64,000 nt of DNA from Cryptomeria japonica (Eukaryota > Streptophyta > Pinopsida > Cupressales > Cupressaceae), in assembly GCF_030272615.1 (NCBI RefSeq), contig NC_081406.1:218434997-218498996 (forward strand), given 5' to 3'. The notes below the pieces were generated by a model, which worked only from the letters and a program-made list of their open reading frames with translations, searched no databases and was not told the origin of the DNA. Below are positions 12,241 through 23,921 of the stretch, one piece after another (position 1 is the first letter of the stretch; each line of letters begins with the position of its first letter). A program made the position numbers and the translations under genes.

Positions 12241-15200
12241 AAATATGATAATAAGACAATGAATCTATGGAACAGATTTAATTGAACTTTGTCCCACTAA
12301 CACAATACAATATTAATATACTAAAACCTCGGGAGTTGGGACGGGACGAAGGACGAGTAATCCGTGTCCGTATTGCAGTCCTTTTCTTTTGTTTTGCATT
12401 CCCTATTTTATACATACATATGACATGGCTTTTGTTTCACTCTCAAATATTAAAATCTTTTATAATTTGCTTTTGGTTCCAATAAACTAATAATAATAAT
12501 AAAATAAATAAACATCAAAGAGACGTTGCTTCGTCATATTCAACCCTTTCCACATCGATTTGACCATGTAGACCCCTCAGTTAATAAAAAAGAGTGGTTA
12601 AAAAACCAGAGAAAAAATTCAATGAAGTGGACGGGGAAGAAAATGAGTGGTTAAAGTAGCAAATACGAAATGACGGCTGCAAAGTCCGCAGCATAATTGA
12701 ATTCCCACCATTCAAAAAAAATAAAAAATCCGATGATTAAGTAATTGAATGCGGTACAAGGTGGGGCATGAATGCAACTTATATTCCCCACTGCTTTACA
12801 AAAAAAAATCACTTTTGACTAGTCCGTACGACGTTACTTTTTACGCCCTATCACACTTGACATTTATGCGTGGCCGGTCCAATGGTCGTTACCTACTCTT
12901 TTCCTCGCAAATTCTCTTATAAAATCTTTTCTCCTACGGTATTTTTTCGGTGCGCAAATGATTGAGAATCAGGTATTGTGTTAAATTTGACGGCCTGTCC
13001 TGCCTAGTCGAGTAATAATTTTTTTTTTTTTTTTTTTTAATGGTTTAAGCTTTCATCATTGCAACTTTATTGGTCTCGGTCCTATGGGTGTCTAAAATGG
13101 CAACCAAACAAACGGTATCCCAAGTGTTAGGGTTCTATGAGTCCCAATACACAAAGAAATATTTGTAATAAAAAGAATATCATGTGAAATTTTGTAAGTG
13201 ATCTCCTGGGAAGATCAACATTTTATTGGGAGGAAGTAATAATAGACGCTTGCGTGAGCTTTACTCAGGATCACAAATTGGTTGGGAAAAATATTTTTAG
13301 TCAAGATTCATAGCGTGTAGAGAATTCAATGTAGTTTTTTATTAATTTAGTATTGTTGCTTTGAATAAGACTTTGAAAAGTAGTTTAAGAAATGTCTTAC
13401 AAGGATAAGACAAGGATAAGATAACAATTGTGGACCCAAAAAAATTCAAAGTTCATAAATTGGCATGAGGTGTTTTGGATGTATCTGTGTGATATTTCTC
13501 ATCAAATTCACACAATCATGTTTAGAAATATATTATGTGATCTATAAATTGATTCATATATATATATATGTATGTATATATATTTATGTGTATATGCATA
13601 TATAGAGTTAAAAATATATTTATAAAAGTTAGAAGTACATTTTTAGTACTTTTTTCTATTTGTTTTAGATCTATTAAGACTTATATTCTTAACATGATAA
13701 TCTATTGTTTAAATGGCATATTTCCATGTAAAATTATGCATTTGTTTTGTTCCTTACCTAATTTTGCATCCTTGTTCCTTAGTGGTTAAGACCTAACTTT
13801 TCTATGTAATATTTCTTACCTTAGTTCAAAATCACATAGGCAATTTTGACCACCCGAATTTCTAAATACAAATTTAAGAATGGACCCACATTACCTCGAT
13901 TTTAATTAGACATTGCCTATCAAATAAAGCATAAAATAGAAAACTATTACACTAGGGTGTTGTATAAGAAGATAAATTTCTAATTCATTCTAGATCATTG
14001 ACTATTAATTATTTGAGCATCCAAGAGAAATATATTATCATCTAAAATCACAAGGAAAGATATGAGCATTTTTGTGTCTACTCAACATGTGCTCCAACTT
14101 GTTCCAAAGCATTGAATCAAGCTAAAAAAAAAATTGATAGAGGGATCTTCATCCACAAATTCATATTAGCTACTTGATATGGGAGAATGAGCCTTAGAGG
14201 TTAAACCTCTTTGACTAAGAGCCAAGGATTGAGGGGTGTGCATTCTACCAAATTTGCCTAGAGCATGATCCCAACATTATCCCTTATGATGTCAAGGCCT
14301 TGCACACGACGAGACTTGATCCTTGATGAGCTCATTAAGAAATATTCAACTTCACCAACAAACCAAGGGCCCATTGACATCTAAGTATTTGAGTTAGGAA
14401 TGAGGTGGGAAAATAATCTCCTTCCTCTTGAGTAGCACAAGCTTCATTAATGCTTATAAACACTACTATTTTAAATAGCACAAGGGAACAAAATTGTAAA
14501 AATCAAGAGTTTGAAAATTAAGGCCATAAATAAGGTTAGAACCATAGGAAAAAGAGTCAAACCTATAGATGCGCATGCTAGAACCAAAAGAATGGTTTTG
14601 AACCTAAAACAAAGAACGTGTCATTTATTTTATATGAACATATTGAGCATAGTCTCAAATATAATAGTGGAGGTTAGCATTATATCATAGCATGTTATAA
14701 TACATTCTAGTCATTTGCAACATCTGAAGTTATGTACCCTAATCCTCTTTGTAAATTTTGTTTACATAATTTTGTAATTATTCTAGATGAACAACTAATG
14801 AAGAGTAATTTGGTTGCTATTGAAATTTACATTTATTTACCCTATCGTATTAGAAAATTAGAGTTATTTTATTTCTTTTTCATTTGGGGAATACTCCTTT
14901 TAAAGTGTGGAAACTTTAAAAGTGTAGAAACTTTAGAAATTTCTTGATCATTTGGAGAATGCTCCTTTTAATATTGCAAAGGTCCCAAACTCTTTTTCTT
15001 CTTATGATAGATCCTCCCATTAGAGGTAGCAATGTGACCACTTAGAATACTATCACAACCACTAGAGAGGCTACTCTTTGCTTCCATCTAGGTAATTTTT
15101 GGGTTGGACTCCTTTATATGGTTTCAACTTGCTCACCAAGCTTCTCTAGCACCCTCTCAAAAGCATGTGTGGGTTCCCTAATGCTTAGAGAAATTTTTCT

Positions 15201-15850
15201 TTCTTGGTATGTGTCATCTATTTGCTAATAAGTTCTCAAATGCAAAACCCAATGTGGAGAATTATTAACCACAAGATATCCCCAAGGAGGAGAAGGAATT
15301 CGTCCCATTGGTTGAGTGACAGTGGAAGAATTATTTACCACAAGATATCCCCAATGAGGAGAAGGAATTCCTCCCATTGGTTGAGTGATAGTGGAAGAAG
15401 TAAATAATTTCTTTTGAAAGGTTAAGTAACCCTAATGATCAAGATACCCCTACCAATGTTATTTTATAGTAATTTCTATTTAGTTTTATTTTATTTTATG
15501 TTTTTATAGTAGAAAATGTAATTTAGATGATCATTTCTTTTTTGGGGTCATGATTAATGTGGATTTTTCCGTTTTGGGGCCACTTATTTGATATTTTGTT
15601 TCATAGCTTGCTAGTTTGGTTTTAGGACATAATTCCATGACACCTACGATTTTTGAGGATTGGTAATTATTTTTAACTTCATTTTAATATATAGATCTAA
15701 TTCATCAAAAAACTCACATAAATAACTCAACTTTATGTATGGTGGTGAAAATAGGGTGCACTAGTTTAGATATTTAAACAAGGATTTAACCCACTTCCAA
15801 CCAACATTAACATTAAAGGAGAAAAAAATCAATAGATTCAACCTCAAGTC
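12241..15850. other. AT-rich intergenic DNA without recognised gene
   Basis: Nothing here shows a conserved domain. Visible items are a run of 19 T near 13020, a TA/TG microsatellite near 13555-13605, and a 69-bp tandem duplication at 15259-15398 (listed separately). Short ORFs in this stretch are composition artefacts. Confidence 0.5.
15259..15398 (+). repeat. 69-bp tandem duplication (two copies)
   Basis: A unit containing ACAAGATATCCCCAA and GAATTC(G/C)(T/C)CCCATTGGTTG is repeated with a period of exactly 69 bp (15271 versus 15340), with few mismatches. In the plus frame it encodes two copies of a 23-residue segment (HKISP, RRRNSSHWLSDSGR) within a 67-residue ORF at 15204-15407. That ORF resembles no family I know and is probably not a gene. 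Confidence 0.75.
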
Positions 15851-16991
15851 TATAAGAAAGATGGTTGAATGTAGATTGGATTCCGCTCCCCTTAATTAAG
15901 CTAAAAATGAGCTATGGAAATTATGTAAATTGAGTGCAAGACCTAGGATTAGAGATGTGAAATTTATGATAATCAACATGCACATATAGTTTTAGATCGG
16001 ATATGCAGACATAAGGTATGGATTTAGAAATGGGAAGTAAAGAGGAACCTATGTTTGAAATCTAGACTAAAAAATGTGAGACAATGGTGCTTGGGTGCCC
16101 TTGTCCAATAACATAAAATGCAGAGAATATATACATTTTCAGGCTCAGGATGTTGTTTTGAGTGTTTCCTTGAAGTTTCGTTAGAAAAGTGTTAGACAAT
16201 GGTGCTTGGGCGACCTTGTCTTTTCTTTTTTGCCTCTGTAAAAGCTAGTTTTGTGTGTCTTTGTCTACTCTTTTTGAATCTATATTTGTTATCTTTGAAT
16301 CCTATCAGCTATACATACAAAGGAGAAAAATTGTGTTGTTTGACAGGTTCACCTAAGTCAAACCTCAAGTTGGAATTAACCCTTGAATGAAATTGATAAA
16401 TTGAAAGGAAATATCTAAAGTAGAATGCTGAATGTTATACCTCAAGCTTTTTGTAGTTGATGATGGTTGATGATGCAATGCTCTTTGAATGTGATCAATC
16501 ATAAGAACATGTTTGCATGAAGATTGCTACAACTTGCTACTCCATAATTCTTAGATATGAAGAATGCTTGAAGGATATGGTGGGATGAAATATCGCCTTA
16601 ATGCTTGAAGATGAAATGATTGTGGATGATGTAGGATTGATGGATGGATGATTATGGATGTGAAAATGAATAAGAAAGGAATCTTTTATATAAGGTTCTC
16701 AAAATATTTTGTAAATTAGGTCGATCTCCAATAGCTAATATTGAAGTATCAAGATAGGGAACCAACTAGCAGGAATTGGACACCAACATATTCAAAATGG
16801 ACCCAAACTTGGGCCAAGAATCCTTGTCCACCCAAAAGCAGGGTGAATGAGGTGCACTTAGTCGCAGGATAGAGGTCTAGATCACCATATAAACACATGA
16901 CTTCAGTTTTGCAATAGAAAGGCCAAAAATATACTTGGAAGAGAGTTAGGAGGAGACTCACTAAGGCAAGGGCACAAAAAGTAGTGCTACA
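15850..16991 (-). repeat. Old LTR remnant of the TGTAGC family
   Basis: In minus orientation it begins TGTAGCACTAC at 16991. It shares with the LTR at 33677-34866 the segment CCTAAGTCAAACC...GGAATTAAC..TTGAATGAAAT and downstream GTTGATGATG. Two degenerate palindromic modules (ACAATGGTGCTTGGG...CCTTGTC) lie at 16081 and 16197. No internal region or duplication is visible. The left edge is estimated from landmark spacing. Confidence 0.55.
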
Positions 16992-17189
16992 CTTTATAAG
17001 TTGACCTAATATTATATCCACTTTAAAATTTATTTGAATAACTAATGATTAATTCCTCACACTCTCCCCGTGACTCTCCCCCTTTCCTCCCCACCAAGAT
17101 CTAAGTTCAATGGTTTTATAATCATATTTATCTTTTTTTTTTTTTGTAAAATCAAATTAGCATACCTACATTTCGAAAAATCTATATAA

Positions 17190-17790
17190 AAGACACCAAA
17201 GATAACATTATTATTTTACTATTATATATTTATATTTCAATATATTCTTATTATTATATTTTTATATTCCTATTAAACTCATTACAAAACTAAAAATTAC
17301 TAAGATTAATTTTTAATATTATTATTATATTTTTATGTTTCTTTTAAACTCTTTACAAAAACAAAGAAACAATTAAAGACTAAATTATTGTTATATTATT
17401 ATATCATTATATTTTTATTTTATATTCATTCTTATCCTTCTCCTTGAGAAAAAACAAGATTTTATGTAGACATTTTAAAACCTCATGCTCTCATTGTATA
17501 AAGTCTTTGCATATATAATTAAATTAAAAATAATAATTATACGAAAGAGAAGATTTATTATTATTATTATATTTTTATTCTTTACAAACACAAAAAAATA
17601 CTTAAAGACTAAATTATTATTATTATATTATTATATCACTATATTCTTATTTTATATTAATTTGTATCAAAAAAACTAGATTTTATGTAGACATTTTAAA
17701 ACCTCGTGTTCCCATTGTATAAGGCCTTTGGATATAATTAAAATAAAAATAATATAATCATATGAAAAGAAATTTTTTAATATGCTATTA
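17190..17790. repeat. AT-rich direct repeat, about 221-bp period
   Basis: The segment TTTATGTAGACATTTTAAAACCTC occurs at 17461 and 17682 within flanks that also match (AAAGACTAAATTATT, then ATTGTATAAGG/AGTCTTTG). A partial third copy precedes them from about 17220. It lies about 0.5 kb upstream of the SAUR gene. No gene is seen between 16992 and 18258. Confidence 0.65.
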
Positions 17791-18258
17791 CAAAAATTAT
17801 AATTATATGTACATCTAATACATAATATATATTTATTATTTTATTTTTATAAATACAAGCAATTTTTTATACAAATAATATAAATAAAAAAAGAAATGTC
17901 CTAATTGGCGTGCTTGACCTTAAAATGTGGTGCCTCCGTTCACACATTAGCCCTCCAAACAGACAAATACATAAAAATAAAACAAAAACTAAATAAAATT
18001 AAAATAAAGAAATCATTGACATAACATTTATGCCTCAAAAACGACGGGAAAGGTTAAAAGATAAAAGCAAAACTCTGTGAAAAAACATCGAGGCGATGAG
18101 AATGGCCGTCAAATCCAACGTAACACAAAATCCTTTAAATGAAGGAACCAACGTTAGTTACATAGCTTTTGTGTGATCTCCAACGTACATTTTCCTGTTA
18201 TCTCCACCTGCCTTGCTTATATTTTACTATCCCAAATTTTCTGGTCTGAATTTTGAAG

Positions 18259-18783
18259 ATGAAGAAGATGAATCGAATTGGGCAGATTGTGAAACTGAGA
18301 CAATTCGTGAAAAAATGGAAGACCCGAGCTCAGGATTCCCCCAGTACTACCGGCTGCAGCCTGTCGCCCAGGTCGAAACACTCGTCCTCCTTCTCATACG
18401 ACTCTGAGGAAGAATGCTGCAGGCGACCGGCGGCGCCGCCACCAGACGTGCCAGAAGGTTATTTGGCGGTGTATGTGGGGCGAAAGGGAGAAGATCGGAC
18501 GCGATTCATTATTCCCACAGCTTATCTCACGCACCCATTTTTTCGGAGTCTGCTGGATAAGGCCGAGGAGGAGTTCGGATTCGATCACCAGGGGCGCGGA
18601 CTTACAATTCCCTGTGAGGTGAGCCTCTTTAATCAGCTTTTGCGTGTGTTGGGGGGAGATGAAAGCCTCAGGATCCATGATCTTTTTGAGTTTTTTTCTA
18701 ATGAAATGGACTGCGGTTCTCAGGCTAAAGCCTCGGATTCGTTTCCCTTGTACAGTTTTGGGTTCAAGAATTTAATGTTGTGA
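18259..18783 (+). CDS. SAUR-family (small auxin-up RNA) protein
   Basis: This is an intact single-exon gene of 174 codons. I chose ATG 18259 (MKKMNRIGQ); an in-frame ATG at 18268 is a possible alternative. The basic N-terminus (VKLRQFVKKWKTRA) is followed by a Ser-rich stretch and then the SAUR domain at about residues 64-135: VPEGYLAVYVG, RFIIPTAYLTHPFF, LLDKAEEEFGF, LTIPCEV and LFNQLL. The family's best-known members inhibit PP2C.D phosphatases and so activate plasma-membrane proton pumps during auxin-driven growth; that role is inferred here. Intronless structure is typical. A TATA-like TTATATTTT lies about 45 bp upstream. It is the only host gene evident in the window, and its flanks are repeats. 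Expression is unknown. Confidence 0.93.
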   Translation: MKKMNRIGQIVKLRQFVKKWKTRAQDSPSTTGCSLSPRSKHSSSFSYDSEEECCRRPAAPPPDVPEGYLAVYVGRKGEDRTRFIIPTAYLTHPFFRSLLDKAEEEFGFDHQGRGLTIPCEVSLFNQLLRVLGGDESLRIHDLFEFFSNEMDCGSQAKASDSFPLYSFGFKNLML

Positions 18784-20119
18784 GTTTTGGGTCTTGATCA
18801 TTATTGGTCCTCTCGTCCCATAAAGCTGTGACCTTTTTTTGGTTTGAGTTGCTTTAATGGAGATGGCATGTTTTGGGTACTTTGATCAGAAAAAGGGTTT
18901 GTTTTTGGTGGGCTGTTGTATAGATCAGTGAATTTGGGTATATGGCCAATTGTTTCTGCAACGATTGTGGAAATATGTGGTTTGGGGGTTAATTGTTTGC
19001 TTGGGAAGATGGGCTGCATCGGAGGAAAGTGAGAATACTGTAAAAAGTTTTCCGATTTTGTATTGTCTGTAAATTGTATAGATATTGGATATACAATCTG
19101 AATTTTCTTCTACTCCTTTTGCCAACAATTTTACTGTTTCATCATGTCTGATTCTATCTTTTTAATACGATTCTGATTTTTTTCATTTAGTAACGAAATT
19201 TTATTGATGATGAATCATAGAATGCGATATTGATGATGAATTCGAAACTTACAATCTAAACTAGAAACAGTAAATTATCTGCATAATAGATCATATTAAC
19301 ATCATTAACTATATTATCCCAAATAGTTATACTGAGCTAAATTTTGTCGTGAATTGCAAAAGATCTGAGAGTTTTTGGCCCAAAGTATTTTGTTCAGCTA
19401 TATGGACTGTATAATCGAGTAGTTTTTTGGAACACTGATTAGTTAATGATAAATAAGAATCGATAGCCCTCCCAGCGTAATGATAAGGATGATGGTAAAT
19501 CGAATAGTATTGAAGGAATTTTTTAAAGCAAAACGCCGACTCTAAAAGCTTTTAGAGCGCATGCTTGTCGTAGCTGCTGGCCGTTAACAGCTGGAACGTT
19601 GACCAGCTGGCTTCACGGTGGGGCCTCTTTCATCATTAAGAGTTCATCACAACGTAAGCATATTGCCGTCTGCCTACCAAAGCTGAATGTATATTTAACT
19701 GTATTTATTTATTAATTTCAATTTGGAATATAATGTGGTTTTGATTCCAATTTTATGGGTGGGGAGTTTCATCTAGTGGTGGAGAGCTTGGTCTATTGGT
19801 TGTTTTGAATGTATGTTTGAGTTGATCTAGTGGTGCATAGTTTGTATTCTTGAAAGAGAGGTCATGAGTTCAAATCTTATAGAGAGTAAAGTATGTATGG
19901 CTTGTTAGTAGCACAATTAGGTGCCTCCTTCAAGGAGTATGAGGTAGACCCAAAAACAAAGTAACTGATATACATTGCATTTCCAATTCCATTCCAATTG
20001 TTTAATGGTAAAATGTGAGTTCTGATAATTGGGTTGATGATATGAGTGTTTTTTAATTTTAATTGTGTATGTTTTTCTAACCAAGGTTTCATATCACACT
20101 CTATCATGTATTGAGTCAT
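18784..20119. other. SAUR 3' flank and intergenic DNA, no gene seen
   Basis: Up to about 19130 this probably includes the SAUR 3' UTR. The rest shows no domain-bearing ORF, tRNA-like structure or complete element. Sequence near 19800-19900 (GGTTGTTTTGAATG, GTTCAAATCTTATAGAG) is vaguely repeat-like but unassigned. Confidence 0.45.
18910..18940 (+). promoter_or_regulatory. DST-like element in the SAUR 3' region (candidate)
   Basis: About 135 bp after the stop, the core ATAGAT (18920-18925) is preceded by GGGCTGTTGT and followed by a GTA at 18938. This resembles the three-block DST mRNA-instability signal (GGA, ATAGATT, GTA) known in SAUR 3' UTRs, though the first block is imperfect. A second ATAGAT core lies at 19078-19083. 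Similarity is by eye only. Confidence 0.35.
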
Positions 20120-20268
20120 CCATTATTAGTTAGAGAGTCAAGAACTATGTACTGGATTGATGTTCCATGTAAATTCTCTCTCTTAATTATTTAAGAACAT
20201 GGCACAATTTTATTAAAAAGAGAAAAAAGAAAAGAAAAGTGTATATATAATTTTAAAAACATTCATAT
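20120..20268. repeat. Single left copy of the 28.6-kb minisatellite unit
   Basis: The segment AGAGTCAAGAACTATG...TTATTTAAGAACATGGCACAATTTTATT...AATTTTAAAAAC matches the units at 28640-28790 and 28855-29000. It is separated from them by the LTR insertion 20269-28086, whose removal rejoins the unit (CATAT, then CATTTTAC). This independently supports the insertion boundaries. Confidence 0.75.
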
Positions 20269-21563
20269 TGTGCACCTAATTTGTTGGGAGCTTGCAAGAC
20301 AACAAGAAAACATCAAATGCACCCATGAAATATTATATCAAGAAATCTAAATGAAGAAAACATGTTCATCAAATCAAATTGCTCAAAACTGTCTTACAAT
20401 TCAAGGTGGCCCTCACTTGGAAGAGCACTTGATCTTTAAGATGACAACCTAAAGAATGAGATTGAAGAACGATCTAGGATCAAAATGGATGCAACTAAGA
20501 TCCTAGTGATTAGAGGAAAAACTATTGATATGATATGGATGAAGAACTATGATAGATGATATGAAAGATGGAGGTATACTTCCAAATTGAAAGATTAAGT
20601 GATGTAATTAAGCTAAGATGAAGATGAGATATGATAATGCTATGGAATTGATATGAAATTAAGCTAAATGATCATCTAAAATATGATATAATATAAACTA
20701 TGATGCAATTAGGATGCCCTAGATGCTTGAGACTGAACAATTGGAGCTCCTTGATAACCTGCACAACAAAATAACTATAATATGGATGCAAAAGATGATG
20801 GATCCTAAGATTGAAGAAATGGGCTCTATTTATAGAGAAAATAGATAAATTGATGGCCAAGATTGAGCAATATTAACAAGGGCTAGGATGGAAAGTTATC
20901 AATCCATGAGGGGAATTCAATCCAATCCCAAGTTGACAAATGCCACCTTGAGATGGCTTGAGAGGATGTTAAGCAAGCATTAGATGCTAAGTAAGCATTA
21001 GGGATAACCTCAAGGGATGACATCATTGAATAATGCTATTATCCAAGGGAGCATGTTATTGTCCAAGAGGTAAACTCTTGTGCAAAGTTGAGGGATGCCT
21101 AAAGGGACAACCATCAAGGGCTAGGGTGATGTCTTGTAAGAGGCATTAAATGCCTTACAAGACTTTAGGGGCTAATTTGTAAGAGCCTTACCATTTTGGA
21201 AGACTCAACAAGTTAACTTGTTGAAGAAGATAAAGTCTTCAACACATTTTTAAGATTTTCCCCAAATTTGGAGAAGTGACTCCCCCAAATTTAGTGATGT
21301 GACATGATTAGAAGAATTGGGCTAATTAATGAGGGGTTAGAGGGGTTCTAGAAGAATATTAGCATGCTAATGGAAAATGTAGGAGAATGCAAGTGGAGGG
21401 AAATAGGCATTTTTAGATAAAATAAAAGATTCATTTTAGCCAAAAGAGGTGCAACTTGCATTTTTAGGATTTTGCAAGTGGGGGGACTATTCACAAATAA
21501 ATAATGATTTATTTAGATGCAAAGAGATTTTAATCAAATGTAAATTCAATTAAAAGGGAAAGA

Positions 21564-21993
21564 TGTTGAAATGTGGCGACTGATCAGCAAAGTACTGTAC
21601 ACTCAGCACATATCCTCGCCAGGGTCTGGGGTCGGGCTGGGCCCCGGGCAGGGGTTCGGGGGCGGCAGCCCCTGAGAAAAATTTTTTTGCCGTTTTTCGT
21701 TGATGAAAACCGACATTGTAATAAAACCCTAAAAAGGCCGACTTTGTTTGTTGCCCTAAAAACGCATGTTATAAGCGGCTCGGATGCTTAAGGCATTGTA
21801 AGGTTGATGTACTGTTTTTGCTGGATAATAAGAAAGATTGGACGGCTGTGTATGGTGGACGTAACCTATTCTGGGTGAACCACGTTAAATCTCTGTGTTA
21901 TTTGTGTCCTGTTTTATTTCTTTATCTTTCGTATTTAAATCTGCATATAATTGTTAGTTCATATTTGCTTCGGATCTGCTTGAAACCCTAACA
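21564..21993 (+). repeat. 5' LTR of Tork-like copia element
   Basis: It begins TGTTGAAATGTGGCGAC and ends ACCCTAACA. A GC-rich stretch (GGGCTGGGCCCCGGGCAGGGG) lies 60 bp in. The primer-binding site follows two bases after its end. Confidence 0.93.
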
Positions 21994-21995
21994 AT

Positions 21996-22007
21996 TGGTA
22001 TCAGAGC
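21996..22007 (+). promoter_or_regulatory. Primer-binding site, initiator tRNA-Met type
   Basis: TGGTATCAGAGC, complementary to the 3' end of plant initiator methionine tRNA, stands just inside the 5' LTR; this is the standard site of plant copia elements. Confidence 0.92.
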
Positions 22008-22053
22008 GAGGTTTTCTGTATATTGGCAGGACTTTCAGATTTGAGTGGGAGCA

Positions 22054-23921
22054 ATGGAGGATTCCAAATTCAAGGTCGAAAAGTTTAACGGCTAGAATTA
22101 TCAGTTATGGAAAATGCAGATGGAGGATTACCTGTATCAAAAGGATTTGTGGCGGCCATTGGAAGGAAAGGCAAAGAAACCAACCACAATATCAGATGAA
22201 GAGTGGGACATTTTAGATAGAAAGGCACTGGGATCCATTCGATTGTGCCTTGCATCGTCTGTAGCATTCAATATAACAGAAGCAAAAACGACTGTAGATT
22301 TGATGGCAACATTGGCTAAGTTGTATGAGAAACCCTCGGCTTCGAATAAGGCATTTCTTATGAAGCGTTTGTTTAATTTGAAAATGAGTGAGGGAGGATC
22401 TGTAGCGGAGCACTTAAATGAATTTAATACAATTACCAGTCAATTGTCTTCGGTAAAAATTACCTTTGCAGAAGAGGTTAGGGCTCTCTTGATTTTATGT
22501 TCTTTGCCAGAAAGCTGGAATAGCTTGGTTATGGCTGTAAGTAACTCTGTCTCTAGTAAAAATACTTTGGTATTTGATGATATTGTTGGTGTTATCCTAA
22601 GCGAGGAAATGCGAAGGAAAAGCATAGGTGAGACTCCAACATCATCAGGTAGTGTTTTGAATGTGGAGAACAGAGGAAGATCAAAGGAAAGAGGAAAAGG
22701 CCCTGGGAATGAGAAGTCACGAGGGAAGTCAAAGAAAGGATGCTCTCAATCTAGAGGAAAGAAAGATTGCTGGTACTACGGAAAGCCTGGTCATCTAAAG
22801 AAAGACTGTTGGTCTCGAAAAAACAAAGAAGGAGACAAAAATGAAAATGACAATAAGGAAGCTAATATTACAAGTAATACTTTACAAGATGCTCTAATCT
22901 TATGTTTGGATAATGTTAATGATTCCTGGGTAATAGATTCTGGGGCTTCATTTCATGCTACACCCCATAGAAAATATTTTCTAGATTATGTTCAAGGTGA
23001 TTTTGGACAGGTATATTTGGGTGATGATGAGCCCTGTCAAATTGTTGGAAAAGGAAAGATAAAGATCAAGTTGCAGAATGGTAATGACTGGTTTCTACAG
23101 GAGGTAAGATATGTTCCTAATTTAAGAAGAAATTTAATTTCTGCAAGGCAACTAGGTAGTGAAGGTTGCATAGTTACCTTCTCAGACAGTATGTGGAAGG
23201 CCACTAAAGGATCATTAGTAGTAGCTAAAGGTGCGAAGGTAGGAACATTATATCTATGTACTAGTAACACTTACTCTACCTTAGCTGCTACAGATAAAGT
23301 TATTGCAGGGACAACAACAATAAATGTTGTAAGAACAGATTTGATAATGTGGCACCATAGGCTTGGGCACATGAGTGAGAAAGGGATGAAAATCCTTCAC
23401 TCCAAAAATCTATTGCCAGGACTAAAGAAGATTGATTTAGAGTTCTGTGAAAACTGTGTTTATGGTAAACAGAAAAGAGTCAGATTTCTCAAGGTTGGGA
23501 AAGAGAAGAAGAGTGAGAAGTTAGAGCTTGTACATTCAGATGTATGGGGACCGGCTCAGGTATCATCTCTTGGTGGCTCTTATTATTATGTTATTTTTAT
23601 TGATGACTCAACCAGAAAAACATGGGTATATTTCCTAAAACAAAAATCAGATGTTTTTGAAACTTTTAAGAAATGGAAAGCTTTGGTTGAGAATGAGATA
23701 GGAAAAAAGTTGAAGTGTCTCAGATCGGATAATGGAGGTGAGTATTGCAACAAAGGATTTGCAGATTACTGTTCCTTAAATGGGATTCGAAAGCAGAAGA
23801 CAGTTCCAGGAACTCCACAGGAAAATGGTGTGTCAGAGAGAATGATTAGGACCATCATGGAACGTGCGAGGAGCATGAGATTGCATGCTGGATTGCCCTT
23901 ACATTTTTGGGCAGATGCTGT
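22054..23921 (+). pseudogene. Copia polyprotein, part 1: Gag, protease, integrase N-terminal half
   Basis: It starts at ATG 22054 (MEDSKFKVEKFNG) and hits a TAG at codon 14, then is open from 22096. The Gag region includes a knuckle [14 protein letters not shown] in which the second zinc-binding Cys is Tyr. The protease active site is [10 protein letters not shown]. Integrase shows the HHCC zinc module (HHRLGH...CENCVYGKQ) and DDE residues in [14 protein letters not shown] and QENGVSER. The frame ends at the solo LTR inserted after HFWADAV and resumes at 25197. Confidence 0.9.

Noticed and set aside
18213-18407. 64-residue plus ORF overlapping the SAUR start
   Set aside because: Out of frame with the SAUR domain and without family resemblance; a shadow of the SAUR coding region.
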